Numbered from the stretch's first letter, positions 9,214 to 19,066 are shown. The stretch is 64,000 nt of DNA from Mycobacterium sp. Aquia_216 (GCF_026723865.1 NZ_CP113529.1:2294001-2358000), one strand, 5' to 3'. The notes: generated by a model not told the origin, from the sequence alone. Numbers and translations: made by a program.

Positions 9214-10034
9214 TGGGCAATGCAACCGCGCGCCGGCGCGCAACGCACGTCACCGCAGGTCAGGCGATCACCCGGCCCGAAACCCTGGCCGTGGAGGAGC
9301 CACTGGAGATCCGCGTCAACGGCACGCCGATCACCGTGACGATGCGGACACCCGGTTCGGATATCGAACTCGCGCAAGGCTTTCTGCTGACCGAAGGCGT
9401 GATCGCGCGGCGCGAAGACGTGCTGACCATCCGCTACTGCGGCGGGCGGGGTGAGAACGGCGCCAACACGTACAACGTGCTGGACGTGACGCTGGCCCCC
9501 GGCGTGAAACCGCCCGGTCTCGACGTCACCCGCAACTTCTACACCACCTCCTCGTGCGGGGTCTGTGGCAAAGCGTCACTGGACGCGGTCCGGGTGATCG
9601 GCCGCTTCAGCCCGGGGGAGGATCCCGTCACGGTCACGCCCGCCACGCTCAAGGCGATGCCCGGTCAACTGCGCAGTGCGCAAAAGGTTTTCGACAGAAC
9701 CGGTGGACTGCACGCCGCGGCGTTGTTCGGCGCGGACGGCACGATGCTGGTGGTGCGCGAGGACATCGGCCGGCACAACGCCGTCGACAAGGTCGTGGGC
9801 TGGGCGCTGGAGCACGAACGGATACCGTCGGCCGGTTCGGTGTTGTTGGTCAGCGGGCGGGCGTCGTTCGAGATCACGCAGAAGGCCGTGCTGGCGGGTA
9901 TTCCGGTGCTCGCCGCGGTGTCCGCGCCGTCGTCGCTGGCGGTTTCCCTGGCGGAGGAATTCGGGGTCACGCTGGTGGCCTTCCTGCGCGCGGATTCGAT
10001 GAACGTCTACACCCGCGGGGACCGGATCGCCTAG
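9213..10034 (+). CDS. fdhD: Formate dehydrogenase accessory sulfurtransferase FdhD
   Basis: FdhD passes sulfur from a cysteine desulfurase to the bis-MGD molybdenum cofactor of formate dehydrogenases. The protein is complete at 273 aa. Key motifs: [12 protein letters not shown] with the CxxC pair Cys115/Cys118, [13 protein letters not shown] near residues 187-199, and SGRASFEI. Its start codon overlaps the stop of the fdhF remnant (TGATG), so its expression probably depends on translation of that remnant. With fdhF broken, FdhD either serves another molybdoenzyme elsewhere or is on the way to loss. The much longer open frame upstream is read-through in the remnant. Confidence 0.93.
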   Translation: MGNATARRRATHVTAGQAITRPETLAVEEPLEIRVNGTPITVTMRTPGSDIELAQGFLLTEGVIARREDVLTIRYCGGRGENGANTYNVLDVTLAPGVKPPGLDVTRNFYTTSSCGVCGKASLDAVRVIGRFSPGEDPVTVTPATLKAMPGQLRSAQKVFDRTGGLHAAALFGADGTMLVVREDIGRHNAVDKVVGWALEHERIPSAGSVLLVSGRASFEITQKAVLAGIPVLAAVSAPSSLAVSLAEEFGVTLVAFLRADSMNVYTRGDRIA

Positions 10035-10238
10035 CTGCGGCTTCGAATACCTTTGCCGCGCAGCGTTACCCGCATTCGCCGACGATCGGCTCCTGCGGCC
10101 GGAACCGTCGCTGCGCGCGCCGCACCCGCCGTACAGCGGCTGTGGATGGAAGCTCGACTGGGGATAACCGGTCGCCAAGCCGGGTTCGAGGCGCCCGTCA
10201 CGACAGGTCATGTCGGGCCGGGCGGCCACCTTGGCCGC

Positions 10239-10634
10239 ATGACGACGTTGAAGGCCTCCGAGGCCGAGAAGACGATGACCCGGATCGAGCTGGGAATGAT
10301 GGGCGAGGCCCTCGCCGTGGGTTTCCTCACGCGGATGGGGTTACGGATCGTGGACCGCAACTGGCGATGCCGCTACGGCGAGCTCGACGTGATCGCTGCC
10401 GACGACGCCACCCGCACCGTGGTGTTCGTCGAGGTCAAGACCCGTACCGGCGACGGGTTTGGCGGTCTGGCGCACGCGGTCACCCCGGGCAAGGTCCGGC
10501 GGTTGCGCCGGCTGGCGGGGCTCTGGCTGGCCGGCCAGGACGGACGCTGGGCGGCGATCCGCATCGATGTGATCGGGGTGCGGGTCGGGCGCGTCCGCAC
10601 GCCGGAGATTTCGCACCTGCAGGGGATCGGCTGA
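10239..10634 (+). CDS. YraN/UPF0102 family nuclease-like protein
   Basis: A 131-residue member of UPF0102, with a predicted PD-(D/E)xK endonuclease fold. The core motif is visible as RYGELDVIA followed by VVFVEVKTRTGDGFGG (E-x-D and E-x-K spacing). It normally stands between rnhB and the comM-dprA pair in bacteria and is thought to act on DNA, but no activity is established here. The frame is open 62 codons upstream without family similarity; the ATG at 10239 begins MTTLKASEAEK, as in the M. tuberculosis homologue Rv2898c. The stop overlaps the comM-type start (TGATG). Confidence 0.88.
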   Translation: MTTLKASEAEKTMTRIELGMMGEALAVGFLTRMGLRIVDRNWRCRYGELDVIAADDATRTVVFVEVKTRTGDGFGGLAHAVTPGKVRRLRRLAGLWLAGQDGRWAAIRIDVIGVRVGRVRTPEISHLQGIG

Positions 10635-12145
10635 TGGCGTTGGGGCGCGCCTTCTCGGTCGCGGTGCGTGGACTCGACGGACAGATCGTGGAGATCGAGG
10701 CCGACATCACCTCGGGGCTGCCCGGCGTACACCTCGTCGGCCTGCCCGACGCCGCATTGCAGGAGTCGCGCGACCGGGTCCGGGCGGCGGTCGCCAACTG
10801 CGGCAACAGCTGGCCCATGGCCCGACTGACGCTCGCGCTGTCTCCGGCGACGTTGCCGAAAATGGGATCGGTCTACGACATCGCCCTGGCGGCGGCCGTG
10901 CTGTCGGCGCAGCGCAAGAATCCGTGGGAACGCCTGGAGAAGACGGTGTTGCTGGGCGAGCTGTCGCTGGACGGCCGGGTCCGGCCGGTGCGCGGCGTGT
11001 TGCCCGCGGTGCTGGCCGCCAAACGCGACGGTTGGCCGGCCGTCCTGGTCCCGGTGGACAACCTCGCCGAGGCCAGCCTGGTCGACGGAATCGACGTCTG
11101 GGGCGTTCGCACGTTGGGACAACTGCAGAGCTGGCTCGGCGGCTCGGGTCGGTTGGACGAGCGGATCAGCGCCGGGGCCACCGACCCGCAGCCGGCGGGG
11201 GATCTGGCCGACGTGGTGGGGCAGGCCCAGGCGCGTTTCGCGGTCGAGGTGGCGGCGGCCGGGGCCCATCACCTGATGCTGACCGGCCCGCCGGGAATCG
11301 GCAAAACCATGTTGGCACAACGTCTTCCGGGATTGCTGCCCACCCTGACCGACAGCGAGGCTCTGGAAGTCACCGCGATTCACTCGGTGGCCGGCTTGTT
11401 GTCCGGGGACATGCCACTGATCACCCAGCCGCCGTTCGTGGCGCCGCACCACAGCTCCAGCGTCGCCGCGCTCGTCGGCGGGGGCTCGGGGATGGCCCGC
11501 CCCGGCGCCGTCAGCCGGGCGCACCGCGGGGTGCTATTTCTGGACGAATGCGCCGAGATCAGCGTCAGCGCGCTAGAAGCATTGCGAACACCGTTGGAGG
11601 ACGGGCTCATTCGTCTGGCGCGCCGCGACGGGGTGGCGTGTTACCCGGCCCGGTTCCAGCTGGTGTTGGCCGCGAACCTGTGTCCCTGCGCACCGGCGGA
11701 TCCACAGGATTGCATCTGTCCGGCGGCCACCAAACGGCGCTATCTGGGCAAGCTTTCGGGACCACTGCTGGATCGGGTGGACCTGCGGGTGCAGATGCAT
11801 CCGGTGCGTGCCGGCGCGTTCGCGGCGGCCGAGGGTGAATCGACCGCGCAGGTGCGCCAGCGGGTGGCACAGGCCCGCGCCGCGGCAGCCGCGCGCTGGC
11901 GGCCGCATGGGTTCAGCACCAACGCCGAGGTCAGCGGAACGCTGTTGCGACGAAAGTTCCGGCCCGCCAGCTCGGCGATGGATCCGCTGCGCCGCGCGGT
12001 GGAGCGCGGGATGCTTAGCATTCGCGGGCTGGACCGCACGCTGCGCGTCGCGTGGAGCCTGGCCGACTTGGCCGGCCGGGCGTCGCCCGGCCTCGACGAG
12101 GTGGCCGCCGCGCTGAGCTTTCGGCAACTGGGAGCGCAGCGATGA
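10634..12145 (+). CDS. comM: ComM/YifB-type AAA+ ATPase (Mg-chelatase-like)
   Basis: AAA+ ATPase of the YifB/ComM family; ComM in Vibrio is a hexameric helicase that promotes branch migration during transformation. The N-terminal ChlI-like domain (residues 1-170) is followed by Walker A GPPGIGKT (218-225) and Walker B GVLFLDECAE (299-308). A four-Cys insertion (CPCAPADPQDCICP) follows, and then the C-terminal Mg-chelatase domain. The 503-residue length is normal. It is coupled on both sides: start overlaps the yraN-type stop, and the stop overlaps the dprA start (ATGA). Whether this mycobacterium takes up DNA is unknown, so the exact role is inference. Confidence 0.9.
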   Translation: MALGRAFSVAVRGLDGQIVEIEADITSGLPGVHLVGLPDAALQESRDRVRAAVANCGNSWPMARLTLALSPATLPKMGSVYDIALAAAVLSAQRKNPWERLEKTVLLGELSLDGRVRPVRGVLPAVLAAKRDGWPAVLVPVDNLAEASLVDGIDVWGVRTLGQLQSWLGGSGRLDERISAGATDPQPAGDLADVVGQAQARFAVEVAAAGAHHLMLTGPPGIGKTMLAQRLPGLLPTLTDSEALEVTAIHSVAGLLSGDMPLITQPPFVAPHHSSSVAALVGGGSGMARPGAVSRAHRGVLFLDECAEISVSALEALRTPLEDGLIRLARRDGVACYPARFQLVLAANLCPCAPADPQDCICPAATKRRYLGKLSGPLLDRVDLRVQMHPVRAGAFAAAEGESTAQVRQRVAQARAAAAARWRPHGFSTNAEVSGTLLRRKFRPASSAMDPLRRAVERGMLSIRGLDRTLRVAWSLADLAGRASPGLDEVAAALSFRQLGAQR

Positions 12146-13302
12146 CCGCGAGCTTCGACGATCCCACGTGGCCGGCCTGGGCATACCTGTCGCGAGTGGC
12201 CGAGCCACCGTGCCCGGAGCTCGCCGCCCTGGTGCAGTGCGTCGGCCCGGTCGAGGCGGCGGACCGGGTCCGGCGCGGGCTGGTCAGCGACCAGCTGGCG
12301 GGGCGCACCGCAGCCAGGCGGGAAATAGACCGGGCGGCAGTGGATCTCGAGCTGCTCGTCCGTCGTGGCGGTCGGTTGATCACCCCGGATTGCGCGGAGT
12401 GGCCGCTGGTCGCATTCTCGGCATTCGGTGGCGCCGGGTCCAGGCCCGGCGGCGCGCCGCCGATGGTGTTATGGGCGCTGGGTCCCGCGCGTCTGGACGA
12501 GGTGGCGCAACGCGCGGCCGCGGTAGTGGGCACCCGCGCGGCCACCGCCTACGGCGAACAGGTAGCCGCCGATCTGGCGGCGGGGCTGGCCGAGCGCGAC
12601 GTCGCGGTGGTCTCCGGCGGTGCCTACGGCATCGACGGCGCGGCGCACCGCGCGGCGCTGGCGAGTGACGGAATGACCGTGGCGGTGCTGGCCGGGGGGA
12701 TCGACATCCCTTATCCGGCCGGGCATTCGGGGTTGCTGCATCGCATCGGCCAGCACGGGCTGCTGTTCAGCGAATACCCGCCCGGCATCCGCCCCGCCCG
12801 CTACCGATTCCTGACCCGCAATCGCCTGGTTGCGGCCGTCGCGGGAGCCGCCGTCGTGGTGGAGGCGGGGCTGCGCAGCGGCGCCGCGAATACCGCCGCG
12901 TGGGCGCGGGCATTGGGCCGGCTCGTGGCCGCGGTGCCCGGGCCCGTCACCTCGTCGGCGTCGGCCGGTTGTCACGCCCTGCTGCGTAACGGGGCAGAGT
13001 TGGTCACCCGAGCCGACGACATCGTCGAGCTCGTCGGCCGCATCGGCGAGCTCGCCGTCGAAGAGCCCCGACCCGCCACTGTCTTCGACGGGCTGGGCCC
13101 GGCCGAACGTCAGGTGTACGAGGCGCTACCCGGTCGCGGTGCCGCGACGGTCGACGAGCTCGCCGTGGGATCCGGGCTGATGCCCGAGCAGGTGCTGGGT
13201 CCGTTGGCGATCCTCGAGCTGGCGGGGTTGGCCGAACGCGACGGTGGGAGCTGGCGAATCGTCCGCCCGCGCGGCGCAAGCGCCCGGCTGCGAGCCAGGT
13301 GA
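12142..13302 (+). CDS. dprA: DNA processing protein DprA
   Basis: DprA/Smf binds incoming single-stranded DNA and loads RecA in transformable bacteria; it is widely kept in others. The Rossmann-like core shows AVVGTRAATAYGE, the SGGAYGIDGAAH motif, FSEYPPG and RFLTRNRLVAA. The C-terminal 60-70 residues form a winged-helix-like domain (ERQVYEALPGRGAATVDELA). The 386-residue length is normal. The start codon overlaps the comM stop by 4 nt. The neighbouring yraN-comM-dprA order is a conserved bacterial cluster. Confidence 0.92.
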   Translation: MTASFDDPTWPAWAYLSRVAEPPCPELAALVQCVGPVEAADRVRRGLVSDQLAGRTAARREIDRAAVDLELLVRRGGRLITPDCAEWPLVAFSAFGGAGSRPGGAPPMVLWALGPARLDEVAQRAAAVVGTRAATAYGEQVAADLAAGLAERDVAVVSGGAYGIDGAAHRAALASDGMTVAVLAGGIDIPYPAGHSGLLHRIGQHGLLFSEYPPGIRPARYRFLTRNRLVAAVAGAAVVVEAGLRSGAANTAAWARALGRLVAAVPGPVTSSASAGCHALLRNGAELVTRADDIVELVGRIGELAVEEPRPATVFDGLGPAERQVYEALPGRGAATVDELAVGSGLMPEQVLGPLAILELAGLAERDGGSWRIVRPRGASARLRAR

Positions 13303-13459
13303 CCCACGGGAATGCGTCGATCGTGGAGCGGGAAAGTGCCCCCGATGGTCCCGGTATCGGCCCGCATAACCGCGGATTTGCGCACCACCGCGGCGGCCGA
13401 CCTGCGGCGACGGCCCGACTCGTATAGTCGGCTGGGGCCGGGTCGGAACAGGAGGACAT

Positions 13460-14317
13460 GTGGCAGGTCGACCACTTCAACGTTTCGAAGTCGTCGCTAA
13501 TCAACGAATCGCACCGCACATGGTGCGTGTGACGTTGGGGAGCAGTGAGTTCGACACGTTCGTGCCGAGCAACTTCACCGACTCCTATGTCAAGCTGGTA
13601 TTCGTCGCCGACGATATCGATGTGGCCGGGTTGCCCCAGCCGCTGACCCAGGACAGCTTTGCCGTCCTGCCCCCGGAGAAAAGGCCGTCGGTACGGACCA
13701 TCACCGTTCGCAAGGTCGACGCCGCGGCCCGTCAGATCTCGTTGGACATCGTGGTGCACGGCGACCACGGGGTGGCGGGTGCCTGGGCGGCCAAGGCCCA
13801 ACCCGGTCAGGTGATCTATCTGATGGGGCCCGGTGGCGCCTACACACCGGACCCCGCGGCCGACTGGCACCTGCTGGCCGGTGATGAGTCCGCCTTGCCC
13901 GCCATCGCCACCGCGCTGGAAGCGTTGCCTCCCACTGCAATTGGTAAAGCATTCATCGAAGTAGCCGGTCCCGACGACGAAATCCCGTTGGCCGCGCCGG
14001 AAGGCGTGCTGGTGAACTGGGTTTACCGCGGCGGCCGGGCCGACCTGGTGGCCGAGGACCGCGCCGGTGATTTCGCACCGCTGATCGAGGCGGTCACCAC
14101 CACGCTGTGGCTGCCCGGGCAGCCACACGTCTTCATCCACGGTGAAGCCCAGGCCGTCATGCACAACCTGCGGCCGTACATCCGCAAAGAGCGCGGGGTG
14201 GCGGCCAAGTGGGCGTCGTCGATCTCCGGCTACTGGCGACGCGGCCGTACCGAAGAGACGTTCCGGCAGTGGAAGAAGCAACTGGCCGAGGCGGAGTCGG
14301 CGAGTTCGTCAGCCTGA
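13460..14317 (+). CDS. viuB: Siderophore-interacting FAD-binding protein (ViuB-like)
   Basis: Siderophore-interacting/ViuB family flavoprotein, expected to reduce ferric siderophores in the cytosol. The 285-residue chain has the FAD-binding barrel with RTIT at 79-82 (RxYT-type motif), HGDHGVAGAWA near 99-109 and the SIP C-terminal domain with FIHGEAQAVMHNLRPYI (about 224-240), followed by GYWRRGRTEE. The GTG start at 13460 has a strong GGAGGA; an overlapping ATG two bases earlier is in another frame. In M. tuberculosis Rv2895c (viuB) has the same neighbours. I see no IdeR iron box in the 157 bases upstream. Confidence 0.88.
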   Translation: MAGRPLQRFEVVANQRIAPHMVRVTLGSSEFDTFVPSNFTDSYVKLVFVADDIDVAGLPQPLTQDSFAVLPPEKRPSVRTITVRKVDAAARQISLDIVVHGDHGVAGAWAAKAQPGQVIYLMGPGGAYTPDPAADWHLLAGDESALPAIATALEALPPTAIGKAFIEVAGPDDEIPLAAPEGVLVNWVYRGGRADLVAEDRAGDFAPLIEAVTTTLWLPGQPHVFIHGEAQAVMHNLRPYIRKERGVAAKWASSISGYWRRGRTEETFRQWKKQLAEAESASSSA

Positions 14318-14341
14318 CGGCCGGGTGGCATTCTCGATCCC

Positions 14342-15514
14342 ATGGCATTCTCGCCCAGTTTCGGGGACTACCAGAACGAGATCTACTTTCAGGGCCTGGC
14401 CGGGGTGGTGCCCTCACTCCCCATGGTTTTCGCGGAATTGGCGGAGCGTGCTGAGCTGGCCCTGCCGCCGTCGGTGTGGTCCTACGTCGCCGGTGGCGCC
14501 GGCGACGAACGCACCCAGCGGGTCAACTGTGAGGTCTTCGAGCGCTGGGGCCTGATGCCGCGCATGTTCAACGCGGCCAGGGAACGCGACCTGACCGTGG
14601 AGCTGTTCGGCCTGACCTTGCCGTCTCCGCTGTTCATGGCGCCGATCGGCGTCATCGGGCTGTGCGCTCAGGACGGCCACGGCGACCTCGCCACCGCACA
14701 GGCGGCGGCGCGCACCGGTGTCCCGATGGTCGCCTCGACGCTGACCGTCGACCCGATGGAAGACATCGCGAGCGCGCTCGGCGACACGCCCGGGTATTTC
14801 CAGCTCTACACCCCGACCGACCGCGAGCTGGCCGCCAGCTTCGTGCAGCGCGCCGAGGCGGCCGGATTCAAGGGCATCGTCGTCACCCTCGATACCTGGG
14901 TCACCGGCTGGCGCCCGCGTGACCTGCGCACCTCGAACTTCCCGCAGCTGCGCGGTCACTGCCTGAACAACTACTTCAGCGACCCGGTCTTTCGCGCCAG
15001 CCTGCAACGCCCACCGGAGGAAGACCCGCAAGGCGCCATCCTGCGCTGGGCTCAGGTGTTCGGAAACCCCCTGAGCTGGGATGACCTGCCCTGGCTGCGG
15101 TCGCTGACGAAGCTGCCGCTGCTGGTGAAGGGGATCTGCCACGCCGACGATGCGCGGCGCGCCAAGGACGGCGGCGTCGACGGCATCTACTGCTCCAACC
15201 ATGGTGGGCGTCAGGCCAACGGTGGCCTGCCCGCGCTGGATTGTCTGCCCGGGGTGGTCGAGGCGGCCGACGGCCTGCCCGTGCTGTTCGACTCGGGGAT
15301 CCGCAGCGGCGCGGATGTCATCAAGGCGCTGGCGTTGGGTGCGACCGCGGTGGGAGTGGGCCGGCCGTACGCCTACGGGTTGGCCCTCGGCGGCGTCGAC
15401 GGCATCGTGCACGTCCTGCGTACCTTGCTCGCCGAAGCGGACCTGATCATGGCCGTCGACGGCTATCCGACGCTGAAAGATCTCACCCCGGACACGCTTC
15501 GGCGCGTCGACTAA
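14342..15514 (+). CDS. FMN-dependent lactate 2-monooxygenase-like alpha-hydroxy-acid oxidase
   Basis: A 390-residue FMN enzyme of the L-lactate dehydrogenase/glycolate oxidase family. Its overall pattern is closest, from memory, to M. smegmatis lactate 2-monooxygenase, which turns L-lactate and O2 into acetate and CO2: [13 protein letters not shown] at the start, [27 protein letters not shown], and the active-site [14 protein letters not shown] with His287 and Arg290. It ends [18 protein letters not shown]. Lactate as substrate is inferred. It lies 24 nt after viuB on the same strand and may be cotranscribed. I recall no lldD-type gene at this place in M. tuberculosis, so it is a lineage-specific gain or loss. 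Confidence 0.85.
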   Translation: MAFSPSFGDYQNEIYFQGLAGVVPSLPMVFAELAERAELALPPSVWSYVAGGAGDERTQRVNCEVFERWGLMPRMFNAARERDLTVELFGLTLPSPLFMAPIGVIGLCAQDGHGDLATAQAAARTGVPMVASTLTVDPMEDIASALGDTPGYFQLYTPTDRELAASFVQRAEAAGFKGIVVTLDTWVTGWRPRDLRTSNFPQLRGHCLNNYFSDPVFRASLQRPPEEDPQGAILRWAQVFGNPLSWDDLPWLRSLTKLPLLVKGICHADDARRAKDGGVDGIYCSNHGGRQANGGLPALDCLPGVVEAADGLPVLFDSGIRSGADVIKALALGATAVGVGRPYAYGLALGGVDGIVHVLRTLLAEADLIMAVDGYPTLKDLTPDTLRRVD

Positions 15515-15547
15515 GGAGCGCCGGGCCGCGCCTGCGACCGTGGGGGA

Positions 15548-16444
15548 GTGCAGGCGGTCCTCGAGGAGTTCGACGAGTACCTGGAACTGCAGTGTCTGCG
15601 TTCGGCCCACACGCGCCGCGCGTACCTGGGCGACCTGCGCTCGTTGTTCGCTTTCCTCGACGATCGCGGAACCGCCCTGGACGGTCTGAGCCTGCCGCTG
15701 CTGCGGACGTGGCTGTCCACCGGCGCGGCCGCCGGTGCCGCTCGCACGACGCTGGCCCGTCGCACCTCGGCGGTCAAGACCTTCACCGCGTGGGCGCTCC
15801 GGCGCGGCCTGCTGACCGCGGACCCCGCCGCTCGGCTGCAGGTGCCGAAGGCGCACCGCACGTTGCCGGCGGTACTGCGTCAGGATCAGGCGCTGGACGC
15901 GATGGCCGCCGCGAAATCCGGGGCCGAGCAAGGAGATCCGCTGGCCCTGCGGGACCGGCTGATCGTCGAGATGTTGTACGCCACCGGTATCCGGGTGAGC
16001 GAGCTGTGCGGCCTGGACATCGACGACGTCGACACCGCTCACCGGGTGGTGCGGGTCCTGGGTAAGGGCAACAAACAGCGCAGCGCGCCGTACGGGTTGC
16101 CTGCTGCCGACGCGCTGCGCGCCTGGCTGGCCGACGGTCGTCCCGAGCTGGTCACCGCGGACTCCGGGCCGGCGCTGCTGCTGGGCGCGCGTGGCCGCCG
16201 ACTCGACGTGCGCCAGGCGCGGACCGTCGTACACCAGACCATCGCCGCGGTAGACGGCGCGCCCGACATGGGACCGCACGGGCTGCGGCACAGCGCGGCC
16301 ACGCATCTACTCGAAGGCGGAGCTGACCTGCGGGTCGTCCAGGAATTGCTGGGCCATTCCAGCCTGGCGACGACCCAGCTCTACACCCATGTCGCGGTGT
16401 CGCGATTGCGGGCGGTGCACGACCAAGCCCACCCGCGCGCTTAG
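15548..16444 (+). CDS. xerC: Tyrosine recombinase XerC
   Basis: Site-specific recombinase that, with XerD, resolves chromosome dimers at dif. The N-terminal SAM-like domain (residues 1-90) and catalytic domain are complete at 298 aa. The catalytic residues are visible: Arg in [12 protein letters not shown], the [12 protein letters not shown] box (HxxR), His in LLGHSS and the Tyr279 nucleophile in TTQLYTHV. The GTG start follows a GGGGGA. xerC standing near rpsB is normal in Actinobacteria, supporting a housekeeping recombinase rather than a phage integrase. Confidence 0.92.
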   Translation: MQAVLEEFDEYLELQCLRSAHTRRAYLGDLRSLFAFLDDRGTALDGLSLPLLRTWLSTGAAAGAARTTLARRTSAVKTFTAWALRRGLLTADPAARLQVPKAHRTLPAVLRQDQALDAMAAAKSGAEQGDPLALRDRLIVEMLYATGIRVSELCGLDIDDVDTAHRVVRVLGKGNKQRSAPYGLPAADALRAWLADGRPELVTADSGPALLLGARGRRLDVRQARTVVHQTIAAVDGAPDMGPHGLRHSAATHLLEGGADLRVVQELLGHSSLATTQLYTHVAVSRLRAVHDQAHPRA

Positions 16445-16460
16445 CGCGCATTCACGTTGC

Positions 16461-16496
16461 CGAGTGTGCGCTGGCGTCGCCCTGGACGCACACTCG
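16461..16496. terminator. Bidirectional hairpin between xerC and the M23 gene
   Basis: Perfect 10-bp inverted repeat CGAGTGTGCG (16461-16470) and CGCACACTCG (16487-16496) with a 16-nt loop, between two convergent genes. No T-run follows on either strand. Confidence 0.5.
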
Positions 16497-16559
16497 ATGC
16501 TCGGGTCAGCTCCGGTGCGCACTCGATGCTCGGGTCAGCTCCGATGCGCACTCGACGCT
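16491..16559. repeat. 29-bp tandem direct repeat, about 2.4 copies
   Basis: The unit begins CACTCGATGCTCGGGTCAGC and repeats at 16491, 16520 and, partially, 16549, with few differences. It overlaps the right arm of the neighbouring hairpin and fills the space up to the M23 stop codon. Confidence 0.85.
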
Positions 16560-16561
16560 AC

Positions 16562-17065
16562 CTAGCCGCCCAACGGCTTGAGCCGCACCGGGGTGGATTT
16601 CAGCAGGCCCAGCGGATCGACGTACTCGGCGCCGGCCGCCGGACCCCACATCGCACCCCAGTGCAGACAGGCCCCTCCAGCTTGCGAGGCCCGGCAGCCG
16701 CTGTGCCCGGCCACCAACTCGCCGATCACCGTCTGCCCCGTCACCTGCTGACCGGCCCGGACGAGCGCCCGGACCGGCTCGTAGCTGGTGCGCAATCCGC
16801 CGGGATGGGCCAGCGAGACCACCGGCCGTCCGGCCAGCAGCCCGGCGAACACCACGGTCGCACTGCCGGCGGCGTACACCGGCTGGCCGGGGCGACCGGA
16901 CAGGTCCACGCCGCGGTGCCCGCGCTTCCAGTTGGGCGACGGGGCGTCGAATCCCCGGACGACGGCCGGGGCCGGCCGCAGCGGCCAATCCAGCCGGAGG
17001 TCCTCCGCCGCCGCCGGGATTGCGCTGATCAGCGCCATGCTCACGATCAGCGCCGCCCATCGCAC
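16562..17065 (-). CDS. Secreted M23 (LytM-like) peptidase domain protein
   Basis: A 167-residue protein with a signal peptide (residues 1-20) and an M23/LytM fold: the zinc motif HxxxD is His50-Asp54 in GHRGVDL. The usual HxH motif appears as CLHWG with only the second His (135), so the first, catalytic His is replaced by Cys133. M23 proteins of this kind may cleave peptidoglycan cross-links or, when degenerate, only activate other hydrolases. It corresponds by position to Rv2891. It is convergent with xerC and divergent from rpsB. Activity is uncertain because of the substitution. Confidence 0.8.
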   Translation of the reverse strand: MRWAALIVSMALISAIPAAAEDLRLDWPLRPAPAVVRGFDAPSPNWKRGHRGVDLSGRPGQPVYAAGSATVVFAGLLAGRPVVSLAHPGGLRTSYEPVRALVRAGQQVTGQTVIGELVAGHSGCRASQAGGACLHWGAMWGPAAGAEYVDPLGLLKSTPVRLKPLGG

Positions 17066-17176
17066 CCCACGAGTTCAGCGTGGCTTCGGCGACACGGCCA
17101 CCCACGTTTGCCAAATCTGTGCACGCACGCCGCAGTGTGGATGTGTGCTGGGGAAAAAGCACCAGCTGAGTCGGTG

Positions 17177-17182
17177 TAAACT
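17177..17182 (+). promoter_or_regulatory. Candidate rpsB -10 element
   Basis: TAAACT within the 294-nt region between the M23 gene and rpsB. It would give a leader of about 170 nt, which contains an imperfect hairpin around TCTCCC...GGGAGA (about 17227-17252). No clear -35. Confidence 0.3.
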
Positions 17183-17359
17183 GCTCGTCGCAGCTCGTTC
17201 GCGGGCTGACTTCGCGCGTCTGCCCCGCGTCTCCCGTTCCACTGGGAGAACGCAGCGCATGCCGGGCGGTCCCGTAACAGGGTCCGGCATCGCAGCAGGC
17301 GCCAGGGCCCGGCTTCACCCGTCGCCGGGCGACAACCGACATAAAGGAATGACATCACC

Positions 17360-18214
17360 ATGGCCGTCGTGACCATGAAACAGCTGCTTGACAGCGGCAC
17401 CCACTTCGGGCACCAGACCCGACGCTGGAATCCCAAGATGAAGCGGTTCATCTTCACCGACCGCAACGGCATCTACATCATCGATCTGCAGCAGACACTG
17501 ACCTTCATCGACCAGGCGTACGAGTTCGTCAAAGAGACCGTCGCCCACGGCGGCAGCGTGCTGTTCGTCGGCACCAAGAAGCAGGCGCAGGAGTCCGTCG
17601 CGGCCGAAGCGACCCGCGTCGGCATGCCGTACGTGAACCAGCGCTGGCTCGGTGGCATGCTCACCAACTTCTCCACCGTGCACAAGCGGCTGCAGCGCCT
17701 CAAGGAGCTCGAGGCCATGGAGCAGACCGGTGGTTTCGAGGGGCGCACCAAGAAGGAAATCTTGATGCTGACCCGCGAGAAGAACAAGCTGGACCGCAGC
17801 CTCGGCGGTATCCGCGACATGGCGAAGGTGCCCTCGGCGATCTGGGTCGTCGACACCAACAAGGAGCACATCGCCGTCGGCGAGGCCCGCAAGCTGGGCA
17901 TCCCGGTCATCGCGATCCTGGACACCAACTGCGACCCCGACGAGGTCGACTACCCGATTCCGGGCAACGACGACGCGATCCGTTCGGCCGCACTGCTGAC
18001 CAAGGTGATCGCCTCCGCGGTCGCCGAGGGCCTGCAGGCGCGCGCCGGTGCCGGCCGCAGCGACGGCAAACCCGAGGCGGGGGACTCGCTGGCCGCCGAG
18101 CCGCTCGCCGAATGGGAGCAGGAGCTGCTGGCTTCGGCGACCACGACCGCGACGACCACAGCCACCGCCGACGCCGCTGGAGGCGCAACCGAAACAACTA
18201 CGGAATCCTCATAG
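17360..18214 (+). CDS. rpsB: 30S ribosomal protein S2
   Basis: Ribosomal protein uS2 of the small subunit, needed for S1 binding in many bacteria. Diagnostic segments: [64 protein letters not shown], and [15 protein letters not shown]. Residues after about 225 form a variable tail rich in Ala, Thr and Glu, making the protein longer (284 aa) than E. coli S2. AAAGGA lies upstream of the ATG. tsf follows after 12 nt, so rpsB-tsf is an operon as in most bacteria. Confidence 0.97.
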   Translation: MAVVTMKQLLDSGTHFGHQTRRWNPKMKRFIFTDRNGIYIIDLQQTLTFIDQAYEFVKETVAHGGSVLFVGTKKQAQESVAAEATRVGMPYVNQRWLGGMLTNFSTVHKRLQRLKELEAMEQTGGFEGRTKKEILMLTREKNKLDRSLGGIRDMAKVPSAIWVVDTNKEHIAVGEARKLGIPVIAILDTNCDPDEVDYPIPGNDDAIRSAALLTKVIASAVAEGLQARAGAGRSDGKPEAGDSLAAEPLAEWEQELLASATTTATTTATADAAGGATETTTESS

Positions 18215-18226
18215 GAAGGCTGACCA

Positions 18227-19042
18227 TTGGCGAACTTCACCGCTGCCGACGTCAAGCGTCTTCGCGAGCTGACCGGTGCCGGCATGCTCGACTGCAAGAA
18301 CGCACTGGCCGAAAGCGACGGCGACTTCGATAAGGCGGTCGAGGCACTCCGGATCAAGGGCGCCAAGGATGTCGGCAAGCGCGCCGAGCGCGCCACGGCC
18401 GAAGGTTTGGTCGCGGCCAAGGACGGCGCTCTCATCGAGCTGAACAGCGAGACGGACTTCGTCGCCAAGAACGCGGAGTTCCAGACGCTGGCCGACGAGA
18501 TCGTCTCCGCGGCAGCGCAGTCCAAGGCAGCCGACGTCGACGCGCTCAAAGCAGCCAAGGTGGGTGACAAGACCGTCGAGCAGGCCATCGCCGACCTGTC
18601 GGCCAAGATCGGCGAGAAGCTGGAACTGCGCCGGGTCGCGTTCTTCGACGGCACTGTCGAGACCTACCTGCACAAGCGTGCCGCGGACCTGCCCCCGGGC
18701 GTGGGTGTGCTGGTCGAGTACACCGGCAGCAACGCCGAAGCCGCACACGCCGTCGCGCTGCAGATCGCCGCGCTCAAGGCGCGCTATCTGTCCCGCGAGG
18801 ACGTGCCCGAGGACGTCGTGGCCAGTGAGCGTCGCATCGCCGAGGAGACCGCGAAGGCGGAAGGCAAGCCGGAGCAGGCGCTGCCCAAGATCGTCGAGGG
18901 CCGGCTGAACGGCTTCTTCAAGGACAGTGTGCTGCTCGAGCAGCCGTCGGTCTCCGACAACAAGAAGACCGTCAAGGCTCTGCTCGACGAGGCCGGCGTC
19001 GCGGTGACTCGGTTCGTTCGCTTCGAGGTGGGTCAGGCCTAG
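18227..19042 (+). CDS. tsf: Elongation factor Ts
   Basis: Guanine nucleotide exchange factor that recharges EF-Tu with GTP. The N-terminal UBA-like domain ([20 protein letters not shown]) carries the typical EF-Ts signature, followed by the TDFVAKN motif near residues 76-82 and two core subdomains. The 271-residue length is normal. The start codon is TTG at 18227, 7 nt after AGGAAGG; no ATG or GTG fits the conserved N-terminus. Part of the rpsB-tsf operon. Confidence 0.96.
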   Translation: MANFTAADVKRLRELTGAGMLDCKNALAESDGDFDKAVEALRIKGAKDVGKRAERATAEGLVAAKDGALIELNSETDFVAKNAEFQTLADEIVSAAAQSKAADVDALKAAKVGDKTVEQAIADLSAKIGEKLELRRVAFFDGTVETYLHKRAADLPPGVGVLVEYTGSNAEAAHAVALQIAALKARYLSREDVPEDVVASERRIAEETAKAEGKPEQALPKIVEGRLNGFFKDSVLLEQPSVSDNKKTVKALLDEAGVAVTRFVRFEVGQA

Positions 19043-19060
19043 CCGGCAACCGGGAGCGGC

Positions 19061-19066
19061 TAGCGT
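19061..19066 (+). promoter_or_regulatory. Candidate leaderless -10 of amiC
   Basis: TAGCGT lies 7 nt before the ATG of amiC, with no ribosome binding site visible between them. Confidence 0.4.

Noticed and set aside
13303..13459. IdeR iron box upstream of viuB
   Set aside because: Looked for the TTAGGTTAGGCTAACCTAA-like pattern; nothing close is present.
14414..16306. A 630-codon minus-strand open frame opposite the monooxygenase and xerC genes
   Set aside because: GC-rich shadow frame, rich in Arg, His, Gly and Gln, opposite two well-supported genes.
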